Shown here in pieces: positions 1-6,839 of a stretch of DNA of 42,381 nt (within the stretch, counting starts at the first letter, position 1; the number at the start of each line of letters is the position of its first letter). A program made the translations under genes and the position numbers. The notes beneath the pieces are model-generated. The model saw only the letters and a program-made list of their open reading frames with translations. It ran no database searches and had not been told where the DNA came from. Source of the DNA: an uncultured Treponema sp. (lineage in GTDB: Bacteria > Spirochaetota > Spirochaetia > Treponematales > Treponemataceae); contig ONET01000021.1 of the NCBI GenBank assembly GCA_900316905.1, positions 1 through 42,381 on the forward strand, given 5' to 3'.

Positions 1-699
1 AAACACAGGATTATCTCGGTGTTTGTAGAGGAAAACGAGAAAATACGTTAAGGCGATCGTATTGGACAGGCAGGTCGCGATGGCCGCGCCTGTCACCTCC
101 ATGCCGCGCGGGAGCAGAACAAACATAAACAGCGGATCCAGAATGATGTTGAGGATACCGCCCATTGACAGGCCGAATCCCGCCTCTTTCGCTGCGCCGA
201 TCGAACGGACCAGATGGCCGCAGAGCGCGTTGCCGAGCGTCGGAATGGCGCCGACTACCATGGTCCAGAACATGTAGTTGTAGATGTATGGGTAGGAATC
301 CTCACTGCCGCCGATCAGAGGAATCATCAGAGGGCGGGCAAAAAAGACCACAACTGCGTAGATCACCGCTGCCATAAGGCCTCCGTAGAAGCCGAATGCG
401 AAGATCTTCCTGGCTCGCCCAGTATCCTTTCGTCCCAGCGCCCTGGAGATCGCGCTGGCGCCGCCAATACCGAACAGATTCGCGAGCGCCTGTATGATGA
501 TAAAGACCGGCAGACTCACAGAAAGCGCCGCCATCATAGCCGCACTTTCCGTTCTGCCCACATACCAGGCGTCCGCAAAGTTGTAGACAATATTGATGAG
601 CTGCGTGATGATCGTCGGAATGGCCATCGTAAACACGGCCTCCGGGATCGGCGCCTCTTCAAAGATCCATGTGCGTTTTTTGTTCTTCTCCATGCTCAT
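1..699 (-). CDS. MATE family efflux protein, 3' end missing
   Basis: Minus-strand frame open from ATG at 699 to the window edge, 233 codons. The protein starts MSMEKNKKRTWIFEE and shows alternating hydrophobic segments of the MATE (multi antimicrobial extrusion) family, with family-typical stretches such as MAIPTIITQLINIVYN, LANLFGIGGASAISRALG and LGNALCGHLVRSIG. MATE proteins are about 450 residues with 12 membrane helices and export cationic drugs or metabolites using Na+ or H+, so roughly the N-terminal half is present. AGGGA lies 7-8 bases before the ATG and decides the start. It follows the ABC exporter in the same direction after 104 bases. Composition matches the other genes up to 3990 and differs from the rest of the window. 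Family call is firm; substrate is unknown. Confidence 0.88.
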   Translation of the reverse strand, partial: MSMEKNKKRTWIFEEAPIPEAVFTMAIPTIITQLINIVYNFADAWYVGRTESAAMMAALSVSLPVFIIIQALANLFGIGGASAISRALGRKDTGRARKIFAFGFYGGLMAAVIYAVVVFFARPLMIPLIGGSEDSYPYIYNYMFWTMVVGAIPTLGNALCGHLVRSIGAAKEAGFGLSMGGILNIILDPLFMFVLLPRGMEVTGAAIATCLSNTIALTYFLVFLYKHRDNPVF

Positions 700-758
700 G
701 TGTTTTCCCTACCGGCAGATCATATCAAGTGTTCTCTCATAAGCCCTGTACACCGCAC

Positions 759-778
759 TTCATGAATGCTTTCATGAA
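759..778. promoter_or_regulatory. Tandem palindrome TTCATGAA, possible operator
   Basis: Two identical 8-base palindromes TTCATGAA at 759-766 and 771-778 lie between the ABC exporter stop (804) and the MATE start (699). Their 12-base period and the spacing before a drug-efflux gene fit a dimeric repressor site (MarR or TetR style), but no regulator gene is in view. Inference only. Confidence 0.3.
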
Positions 779-803
779 CTCTCATACGCGGATCAATACC
801 CGG

Positions 804-2837
804 TCAGCAGTTCTCCCCTTTCCTTCTGAGCATCTCTTCCCGGTACTCCTCATAGGGATCTCCGTAGATCCTGATCTCTTCCTCCATCTCACGTTCTCTC
901 TCGGCGCGCGCCTCTGCCGCCCTCCTGCGGATCCTGTGGGGACCGCTGTAGGAACCGCCTCCGTCCCATCCGAGCGGCTCATCGGGTTCCGGCTCCTCCT
1001 CGGGAAGATCCATAGCGCCTTTAAACTGGGTCTCATAGAGTTCTGTGTAGACGCCGCCCGCTTTAACCAGGTCCTTGTGCTTTCCGCGCTCCGCGATCTC
1101 GCCGTCCTTGATCACCAGGATCTCATCCGCCGCCAGGATCGTGGACAGCCTGTGGGCGATCAGAATACTGGTCCTGGACGACACCAGAGGATCGATGGCG
1201 TCCTGGATCTTGCGCTCGGATATGGAATCCAGCGCGGAAGTCGCCTCGTCGAAGATCAGAAGCGCGGGATCTCTTAGCAGCACGCGCGCGATGGACAGGC
1301 GCTGCTTCTCTCCGCCCGACAGCTTGAGTCCGCGGTTTCCGACCATAGTATCCAGCCCCTCGGGCTGGTTGGAGATGAAGTCGTAGATATTAGCTCTCTC
1401 ACAGGCATCGATGAGTTCCGCTTCGGTCGCGTCAGGCTTTACATAGAGGAGGTTCTCACGGATCGTTCCGTTGAACAGATAAGTATCCTGTGTCACAACG
1501 CCGATATTGCCGCGCAGGAAGGCCAGATCCAGCTTCCTGACATTGATCCCGTCAAAGAGCACTTCGCCGTGCACTGTATCATACAGACGCGGGATCAGGT
1601 TGACCAGCGTGCTCTTGCCGGATCCCGACGGCCCCACGATCGCAATGCTGTGACCGCTGTCCAGCTTAAAGCTCACGTCCTTCAGGATCTGTCTGGAAGG
1701 ATCATAGTGGAAGTAGACGTGGCGGAACTCCACATTGCCGTCCGCATGAGCGGGCACGATCGCGTCCGGCGCATTCTCGATCTCCACAGGCATGTCAAAA
1801 TATTCAAAGATCCTGGAGAACATAGCCATGGACCGCATCCAGTCCACCTGAATGTTGAGAAGGGAGTTTACGGGGCCGTACATTCTTCCCAGGAGCGCAA
1901 CAAGGACCGTTATATCGCCGACTGTCAGATCGGAGTTGTAGCGCAGCATCAGAATACCGCCCACAAGATAAAGAAGCATAGGTCCGACACTGGTGATCGT
2001 CGTCAGGACCACCCGGAACCATCTTCCGGCCATGCTCTCTTTGACATTGAGGTCGATCATCCTGCGGTTGGCGTCCTCATAGCGCTTGTACTCGAATTCC
2101 TCCTTACAGAACAGCTTGACCAGAGTCTGGCCGCTGACCGACATGGTCTCATTCAGGATCCCGTTGATCTCGTCGTTGCAGGCCTGCGCCTCCTGCGTGA
2201 GGCTCCAGCGCTTCTGCCCGGCTTTTCTGGTCGGAAGTGTGAAGAGCGGCACAATGATGATGCCCACTGTCGCCAGGATCCAGTTCTTCTGGTACATAGC
2301 CACAAGCGCGACGGTCAGCGTGATCACGTTGGAAAGAATGTTGGAGAACGTGTTGGTGATCACTGTTTTGACGCCGTCTATGTCGCTGGTCATGCGCGTG
2401 ATGATATCGCCCTGATTGTTGGACGTGAAAAAGCGCTGGGACATATTCTGCAGATGCCGGTACATCTGGTTGCGCATGTCAAAGGTGATGTGCTGCGCGA
2501 TCCAGGTGTTGAGGTAGCTCTCCGCGACGCCGATCAGATTGGCGCCTGCTGTCACCGCAAGTGACAGAATGATATAGAACACCAGCTTGTGAAAATCTCT
2601 GCCGATCAGGCCTTCGTCAATGATCTTGCCTGTCAGGACCGACGGCATGAGCGTCATGATCGATGAGAAAACTATACAGACCAGCGTCAGTGCCAGCTGC
2701 TTCCAGTAAGGCAGGAGGTAGGAGAAGACGCGCTTTAAGAGTTCCGGCGTCACTTTGGGAAGGTTCTTTTTCTCCTCCTCCGACATAAAGTTTCTGCTGC
2801 CCGGGCCAAACCCCATTCCATGTGCTCCAGGGGCCAT
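804..2837 (-). CDS. ABC exporter, fused membrane and ATPase domains
   Basis: 677-residue half-transporter of the MsbA/multidrug type. Residues about 35-340 form the six-helix exporter membrane domain; the ATPase domain follows with Walker A GPSGSGKST near residue 400, signature LSGGEKQR near 507, Walker B LLIFDEATSALD near 525 and H-loop IAHRLS near 560. It should act at the cytoplasmic membrane as a dimer; whether homodimer or paired with a partner cannot be told. Unusual parts are the Gly-rich N-terminus MAPGAHGMGFGPG and an acidic then Arg/Glu-rich tail of about 65 residues after the ATPase core. The start is set by AAAGGAGG seven bases upstream of ATG at 2837. The MATE gene follows downstream, suggesting a resistance or export cluster. 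Firmicute-like composition. Substrate unknown. Confidence 0.93.
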   Translation of the reverse strand: MAPGAHGMGFGPGSRNFMSEEEKKNLPKVTPELLKRVFSYLLPYWKQLALTLVCIVFSSIMTLMPSVLTGKIIDEGLIGRDFHKLVFYIILSLAVTAGANLIGVAESYLNTWIAQHITFDMRNQMYRHLQNMSQRFFTSNNQGDIITRMTSDIDGVKTVITNTFSNILSNVITLTVALVAMYQKNWILATVGIIIVPLFTLPTRKAGQKRWSLTQEAQACNDEINGILNETMSVSGQTLVKLFCKEEFEYKRYEDANRRMIDLNVKESMAGRWFRVVLTTITSVGPMLLYLVGGILMLRYNSDLTVGDITVLVALLGRMYGPVNSLLNIQVDWMRSMAMFSRIFEYFDMPVEIENAPDAIVPAHADGNVEFRHVYFHYDPSRQILKDVSFKLDSGHSIAIVGPSGSGKSTLVNLIPRLYDTVHGEVLFDGINVRKLDLAFLRGNIGVVTQDTYLFNGTIRENLLYVKPDATEAELIDACERANIYDFISNQPEGLDTMVGNRGLKLSGGEKQRLSIARVLLRDPALLIFDEATSALDSISERKIQDAIDPLVSSRTSILIAHRLSTILAADEILVIKDGEIAERGKHKDLVKAGGVYTELYETQFKGAMDLPEEEPEPDEPLGWDGGGSYSGPHRIRRRAAEARAEREREMEEEIRIYGDPYEEYREEMLRRKGENC

Positions 2838-2927
2838 AGGCTGCCTCCTTTCTCATAGCGGTCAGACCGCCGCCTTGCGGCGCAGGTCATGATCATTTAC
2901 AACAACGCCTTGCCAAAACACCGTCTG

Positions 2928-3464
2928 TCAGAACTTATTGATATGGATCTTGGAAAAAGGCAATGCGTCAATCGGCGTCTCAGGCCAGTCCTCCTCGGGC
3001 ATACCGAGAGAAAGGATCGCCTCCAGCCTGCACTCCTGCGGGAACTGCAGAATGGTCCGCGCGTACTCCTCCGTGGTCTCTCCGTCCATAGCCATTCTCT
3101 CCCGCGCCTGGATCCAGCAGCTGCCGACGCCCAGGGCGCTGGCCATCAGGTGCATATTCTCCATAACGACACAGCAGTCCTCCGTCCAGACGTCGGATTT
3201 CTCTTCATCTCCTACCACCGCGATCGCGAGATCCGCGCCTGCCAGCATTCTGGCAGCTCCGCCCATGCGGCAGCTGGAGAGGCCGATCAGTTTCTGCTTG
3301 TCCCTGATCACGATCAGCTCCCAGGGCCGGATCGCTCTGCCTGAGGGAGCCAGCATGCCGGCTTCCAGGATCAGGTTCAGCTTTTCCATAGGCACCGGCT
3401 GCCCGGAGTAGCTGCGCACACTGCGCCTCTTCTGCATGGTCCTTAGTAATTCTTCACCGCTCAT
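2928..3464 (-). CDS. Nitroreductase family FMN oxidoreductase
   Basis: 178 residues, the normal size for the small FMN-dependent nitroreductases. The N-terminal RRSVRSYSG is the phosphate-binding Arg-Ser motif, followed by LILEAGMLAPSGRAIRPWE, the family's flavin-contact region, and ALGVGSCWIQ in the C-terminal half. Such enzymes reduce nitroaromatics, quinones or flavins with NAD(P)H as homodimers. GGAGGT sits 11 bases before ATG at 3464, a slightly long spacing. A perfect 8-base inverted repeat lies just upstream. No C-terminal extension or ferredoxin domain is present. Substrate cannot be inferred. Confidence 0.9.
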   Translation of the reverse strand: MSGEELLRTMQKRRSVRSYSGQPVPMEKLNLILEAGMLAPSGRAIRPWELIVIRDKQKLIGLSSCRMGGAARMLAGADLAIAVVGDEEKSDVWTEDCCVVMENMHLMASALGVGSCWIQARERMAMDGETTEEYARTILQFPQECRLEAILSLGMPEEDWPETPIDALPFSKIHINKF

Positions 3465-3488
3465 AGTATTTTGACACCTCCAAATGAC

Positions 3489-3515
3489 GTCCTATAGTAG
3501 TCTTACATATAGGAC
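3489..3515. promoter_or_regulatory. Inverted repeat operator upstream of the nitroreductase
   Basis: GTCCTATA (3489-3496) and TATAGGAC (3508-3515) form a perfect 8-base inverted repeat with an 11-base spacer, 25 bases upstream of the nitroreductase start. A TACAAT -10-like box (minus strand, 3522-3517) lies just beside it, so a bound dimer would cover the expected start of transcription. No convincing -35 is seen. Confidence 0.45.
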
Positions 3516-3529
3516 CATTGTACCAGATA

Positions 3530-3562
3530 AGCGCTGCAGACATAAATTCCGCAGCGCTTTTT
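3530..3562. terminator. Hairpin after the symporter gene
   Basis: AGCGCTGC (3530-3537) pairs with GCAGCGCT (3551-3558). The T run follows on the plus strand (3558-3562), while the genes around it are on the minus strand. It lies just beyond the symporter stop at 3595, so it may still end that transcript, though the minus-strand T content is weak. Confidence 0.45.
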
Positions 3563-3594
3563 CATTGCATTACTATATCAGGATAAACGATTTC

Positions 3595-3990
3595 TTACAG
3601 TACGCCCTTATTTGCGTTCTTAAGTACCGGGATCTCTGTCTCATCCTTGTCGTTGATGTGGGATCCGCTGTACTTTTTGGTCTCAGCCGCAATGACATTG
3701 CTCAGGAGCAGCACTGCGAAGATGTTAGGGATCGCCATCAGGCCGTTGAGCAGGTCCGCCAGATCCCAGATCAGGTTCAGCTCTACCAGGGAACCTACGA
3801 AAATTCCGATGACCCAGAGGATCTTATAAAGCATGATGGCCTTCTCGCCGAACAAATAGACGGCGCAGCGCTCGCCGTAATAGTACCAGCCCAGCATTGT
3901 CGAAAATGTGAACGTGATAAGGCCCATAACAAGCACGGGCTTTCCGACAAATGGAATTGTGGAAAAGGCAAGCGACGTAAGCTCGGAGCC
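3595..3990 (-). CDS. AGCS sodium:alanine symporter, C-terminal part only
   Basis: The minus-strand frame ending at 3595 carries the end of an alanine/glycine:cation symporter: [14 protein letters not shown], then [16 protein letters not shown], a family hallmark, then [16 protein letters not shown] and a charged tail. About 130 residues of a protein usually near 450-480 are present. Upstream of about 3990 the same frame stops looking like a symporter because the opposite strand there encodes ilvC; the annotated-looking start further up is spurious. The gene is therefore cut at the composition seam. These carriers take up alanine or glycine with Na+. Firm family call; exact cut point uncertain by about 15 bases. 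Confidence 0.8.
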   Translation of the reverse strand, partial: GSELTSLAFSTIPFVGKPVLVMGLITFTFSTMLGWYYYGERCAVYLFGEKAIMLYKILWVIGIFVGSLVELNLIWDLADLLNGLMAIPNIFAVLLLSNVIAAETKKYSGSHINDKDETEIPVLKNANKGVL

Positions 3991-4191
3991 GTTGCCGCGG
4001 GAATCAAGGAAGAGTCGGCCTACTACGAGTCGCTCCACGAAGTTCCGCTCATCGCAAACCTCATCGACCGCAAGCGCTTGTACGAAATGAACCGCGTAAT
4101 CAGCGACACCGCCGAAATCCGCAACCACCCGATCGAAGTCGTTGGTAGAAGGCTAAGGGCCTACATGACGGCGATGAAGCCGGTATTGTAA
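3991..4191 (+). pseudogene. ilvC: ilvC 3' fragment with internal deletion (ketol-acid reductoisomerase)
   Basis: Plus-strand frame ending at TAA 4191. It reads [18 protein letters not shown], then [16 protein letters not shown], which match the second half of class II ketol-acid reductoisomerase (E. coli has [15 protein letters not shown] and YEMNVVISDTAEYGNYLF). Directly after SDTAE it continues [18 protein letters not shown], the extreme C-terminus of the family (E. coli AIRSHAIEQVGKKLRGYMT). About 50 residues that belong between them are missing, in frame. The 5' part is lost at the seam with the Firmicute-like sequence. IlvC catalyses the second step of branched-chain amino acid synthesis; this fragment cannot work. 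Both defects may be assembly effects. Confidence 0.82.
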
Positions 4192-4218
4192 GGCTAACGA
4201 CAAGACTGGTTACTGACT

Positions 4219-4258
4219 AAAAAGGCGGCGGTCCTAACAAGGGCCGCCGCCTTTTTTT
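4219..4258. terminator. Bidirectional rho-independent terminator
   Basis: GGCGGCGGTCC (4224-4234) pairs with GGGCCGCCGCC (4241-4251) around a six-base loop, one G-U pair. A-run 4219-4223 and T-run 4252-4258 flank it, so it ends ilvC from the left and iorB from the right. Confidence 0.92.
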
Positions 4259-4272
4259 GGGCTTGGACGCGA

Positions 4273-4845
4273 TTATTCTCCTCTTCCAAGCGCGAAGGCT
4301 TTTTTGTTCATTTCCAAGAATTGCGGCTTTACGCATTGGGCCAGCGCGTCAAGCCAATCTTGTTCGGCGATGTCCTTGTAGTATGTCGAAAAGCGGCCCA
4401 TCAAAACGATGTTGGCGCTTTTTGCGGAGCCTGCCTTTAATGCCAGGCTGAGCGCGTCGATCGCGTCAACTTTGGCGCCGGCTTCGCGCATTTTGTCCAA
4501 AAGATTTTCGGGGTAGGAGGCCGCTCCTGTGATTACCGGCATCGGGTCGATTTCTTGCTCGTTTACGATCACCGTTCCGCCGGCCTTTAAGTTTTCCATG
4601 TAGCGCGCGGCTTCCAAGGTTTCAAAAGAAATTATGCAGTCGGCCTCGCCCTTGTCGATTATCGGGGAATAAACTTTGTCGCCAAAGCGGACGTATGTAA
4701 CTACGCTTCCGCCGCGCTGGCTCATTCCGTGAACCTCGCTAACCTTTACTTGCCAGCCCTTGTTCAACAAAACTTGGCCCAGCAATTTGCTTGCTAAAAG
4801 CGAACCTTGTCCGCCAACTCCAACTATCATCACGTTCGTTGTCAT
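4273..4845 (-). CDS. iorB: Indolepyruvate ferredoxin oxidoreductase, beta subunit
   Basis: 190 residues, full length for IorB. The N-terminus MIVGVGGQGSLLASKLLG is the conserved Gly-rich motif of gamma-type 2-oxoacid:ferredoxin oxidoreductase subunits, followed by SEVHGMSQRGGSVVTYVRFG, also characteristic. With IorA it oxidatively decarboxylates aryl pyruvates (from Trp, Phe, Tyr transamination) to aryl acetyl-CoA, reducing ferredoxin. GGAGG 7 bases upstream of ATG 4845 sets the start. It lies 112 bases after iorA in the same direction, with hairpins in the gap, and a strong terminator follows. Complete and unbroken. Confidence 0.95.
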   Translation of the reverse strand: MTTNVMIVGVGGQGSLLASKLLGQVLLNKGWQVKVSEVHGMSQRGGSVVTYVRFGDKVYSPIIDKGEADCIISFETLEAARYMENLKAGGTVIVNEQEIDPMPVITGAASYPENLLDKMREAGAKVDAIDALSLALKAGSAKSANIVLMGRFSTYYKDIAEQDWLDALAQCVKPQFLEMNKKAFALGRGE

Positions 4846-4861
4846 AAAAAAACCTCCAAAA

Positions 4862-4957
4862 TAGTACGGCTGTCCGCGCGAGTTTTGTCGCGAGCGCGGA
4901 TGTTGCCGCTTATGCGGCTAGCAAGCAATTGTTGGCTTGCCAGCAATTATTGTGCCG
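4862..4957. repeat. Hairpin-rich spacer between iorA and iorB
   Basis: The 112-base gap holds at least three imperfect inverted repeats: TCCGCGC...GCGCGGA (near 4871-4899), TTGCCGC..GCGGC (near 4903-4917), and CAAGCAATTGTTGGCTTG (near 4922-4939) followed by a copy of AGCAATTATTG. It resembles the structured spacer between pyrB and pyrI at 32146-32204, sharing CGAGTTTT and a TTGCCGC/GCGGC hairpin. It may set differential mRNA stability or be a small dispersed repeat. Confidence 0.4.
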
Positions 4958-6685
4958 CTAGCCTTCAAACGCGTTCTTGGCGCAAAGCTGCTTGCAAACG
5001 CCGCAGCCCACGCACTGGGTTTGGTCAACAAAAGCCTTTCCGCCCTTAAAGCTGATTGCCGGGCAGCCGATTTTCATGCAGGCTTTGCAGCCAACGCATT
5101 TTTGGTCGTTGACTTGGAGCGGCGCCTTCGCCTTTACGTATTTTAAAAGCGCGCATGGCCTGCGGCTTATGATTACGCTGGGCTCCTTTGCGGAAAGCCC
5201 TTCCTTTACGGCGGCTTCGGTTTCCTTTAAGTTGTAGGGGTCAACGACACGGACGCGGTTGATTCCCATCGAGCGGACCAGCGCCTCCAAGTTGATTTTT
5301 CCGGCCGGGTCGCCTTTTATGTTGTAGCCGGTCGTCGGGTTTTGCTGATGGCCGGTCATTCCGGTGATTGAGTTGTCCAAAATGATTACGGTGGAATCGC
5401 TTTGGTTGTAGGCGATGTTGGCCAAGCCGGTCATGCCGGAGTGCATGAAGGTTGAGTCTCCGATTACGGCGACAGTCTTTCCGGCAAGCGCGCCGCCTGT
5501 TGCCTTGTTAAAGCCGTGGATTGAGCTTACCGAAGCGCCCATGCATTCAACCGCGTCAATCGCGCCAAGCGGAGGCATCGCGCCCAAGGTGTAGCAGCCG
5601 ATGTCGCCAAGCACGGTGCACTTTTGCCTTGCCAAAGTGTAGAACAAGCCGCGGTGGGGGCAGCCCGCGCACATGACCGGCGGGCGCACTGGAAGGCCTT
5701 CGATTTTTTTGCAAGCGGCGGGCGCGCTTTTTCCAAACTTTTCGGCCACAAGACTTTGCGAAAATTCATCGACAATCGGGAACAAAGATTTTCCTTCCAC
5801 CTTAATTCCAAGCGACTTTACGTAGTCTTCGATAAAGGGGTCAAGCTCTTCCAAAACAACAAGGCGCTCTACTTTTGAAGCAAAGTCCTTTATCAATTTT
5901 GGCGGGAAGGGCCAAACCATTCCCAGCTTTAGGATTGAAGCCTCGTCGCCAAAAACTTCCTTGGCGTACTGGTAGCAAGTGCTGTCGCAAATGATTCCGA
6001 GCTTTGTTCCGCCCATCTCGACTTTGTTTAGCGGCGAGGTCTCGGCCAATTCCGAAAGCTTTTGCGTCCGTTCCTCCACAAAGGGATGGCGCTTTTTTGC
6101 GTTGGCCGGAGCCATCACGTATTTTTGCGGATTCTTTTCGTAGGGGCGGGCGGGAGGCTCGACGCGCTCGCCAAGCTCCACTATGCTTTGGGAATGGCTT
6201 ACGCGCGTGCACATTTTTATGAACACCGGCGTGTCGAATTTTTCTGAAATTTCGTAGGCGGCTTTGGCAAAGTCCAAGGCCTCTTGGGAATCGCTAGGTT
6301 CCAGCATTGGAATCTTTGAAGCCTTGGCGTAATGGCGCGAGTCCTGCTCGTTTTGCGACGAGTGCATTCCAGGATCGTCGGCAACATTGATTATAAGGCC
6401 GCCGTTTACTCCCGTGTAAGAAATCGTAAAGAGGGGGTCGGCGGCAACGTTAAGGCCGACGTGCTTCATCGCGCAAAAGGCTCTCTTTCCGGCAAGGCTC
6501 GCTCCAAAAGCGGTTTCCAAAGCAACCTTTTCGTTGGGCGCCCATTCGCAGTAAATCTCGTTGAATTTGACGGCTTCTTCCGTTACCTCGGTGCTGGGCG
6601 TTCCGGGGTATGAGCTGGCCAAAGCGCAGCCGGCCTCGTACAAGCCGCGGGCAAGGGCGGCGTTCCCCAATAAAAGTTTTTTCAT
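4958..6685 (-). CDS. iorA: Indolepyruvate ferredoxin oxidoreductase, alpha subunit
   Basis: 575 residues from ATG 6685. N-terminal pyrimidine domain starts MKKLLLGNAALARGLYEAG and contains SYPGTPSTEV; the thiamine-diphosphate-binding half has VMCAGCPHRGLFY and GDSTFMHSGMTGLANIAYN. Two ferredoxin-type 4Fe-4S motifs close the protein: CVGCKACMKIGCP and CVGCGVCKQLC. This is the catalytic subunit that decarboxylates aryl pyruvates and passes electrons to ferredoxin. A longer reading to 6760 is rejected because it would start inside the -35 box; GGAG lies nine bases before ATG 6685. Upstream is a good minus-strand promoter. Complete. Confidence 0.95.
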   Translation of the reverse strand: MKKLLLGNAALARGLYEAGCALASSYPGTPSTEVTEEAVKFNEIYCEWAPNEKVALETAFGASLAGKRAFCAMKHVGLNVAADPLFTISYTGVNGGLIINVADDPGMHSSQNEQDSRHYAKASKIPMLEPSDSQEALDFAKAAYEISEKFDTPVFIKMCTRVSHSQSIVELGERVEPPARPYEKNPQKYVMAPANAKKRHPFVEERTQKLSELAETSPLNKVEMGGTKLGIICDSTCYQYAKEVFGDEASILKLGMVWPFPPKLIKDFASKVERLVVLEELDPFIEDYVKSLGIKVEGKSLFPIVDEFSQSLVAEKFGKSAPAACKKIEGLPVRPPVMCAGCPHRGLFYTLARQKCTVLGDIGCYTLGAMPPLGAIDAVECMGASVSSIHGFNKATGGALAGKTVAVIGDSTFMHSGMTGLANIAYNQSDSTVIILDNSITGMTGHQQNPTTGYNIKGDPAGKINLEALVRSMGINRVRVVDPYNLKETEAAVKEGLSAKEPSVIISRRPCALLKYVKAKAPLQVNDQKCVGCKACMKIGCPAISFKGGKAFVDQTQCVGCGVCKQLCAKNAFEG

Positions 6686-6722
6686 AAAAAAGCGCTCCAA
6701 AAGAATGTAAGTTGTTTTTTCT

Positions 6723-6751
6723 ATTATAACACAGAGCCGCTTGTGTTTCAA
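6723..6751 (-). promoter_or_regulatory. Sigma70-type promoter of iorAB
   Basis: On the minus strand TTGAAA (6751-6746), 17-base spacer, TATAAT (6728-6723). This leaves a 5' leader of about 30 bases with a GGAG site before iorA. Confidence 0.85.
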
Positions 6752-6804
6752 TCGCGCCAACTTTTGGGAGCTTTTGCCAAGCCTCTGGCCGCAAACAAAA
6801 AAGA

Positions 6805-6833
6805 TTGATAAATCCGCAATTGCGCGCTAAAAT
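6805..6833 (+). promoter_or_regulatory. Sigma70-type promoter of the GGDEF-EAL gene, leaderless
   Basis: TTGATA (6805-6810), 17-base spacer, TAAAAT (6828-6833). The ATG begins at 6840, seven bases after the -10 box, which is the expected transcription start, and no Shine-Dalgarno sequence exists. Confidence 0.75.
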
Positions 6834-6839
6834 AATAGA

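Noticed and set aside
804..3464. Other ORFs within the ABC and nitroreductase genes
   Set aside because: They are shadows of the real genes in other frames with no ribosome binding site or motif.
3484..4191. One long plus-strand protein across the seam
   Set aside because: Only the last 65 or so residues have homology (IlvC); the rest is the antisense of the AGCS symporter.
4958..6760. Longer start for iorA at 6760
   Set aside because: It would begin within the -35 region of a good promoter; GGAG precedes the ATG at 6685 and family alignment starts there.
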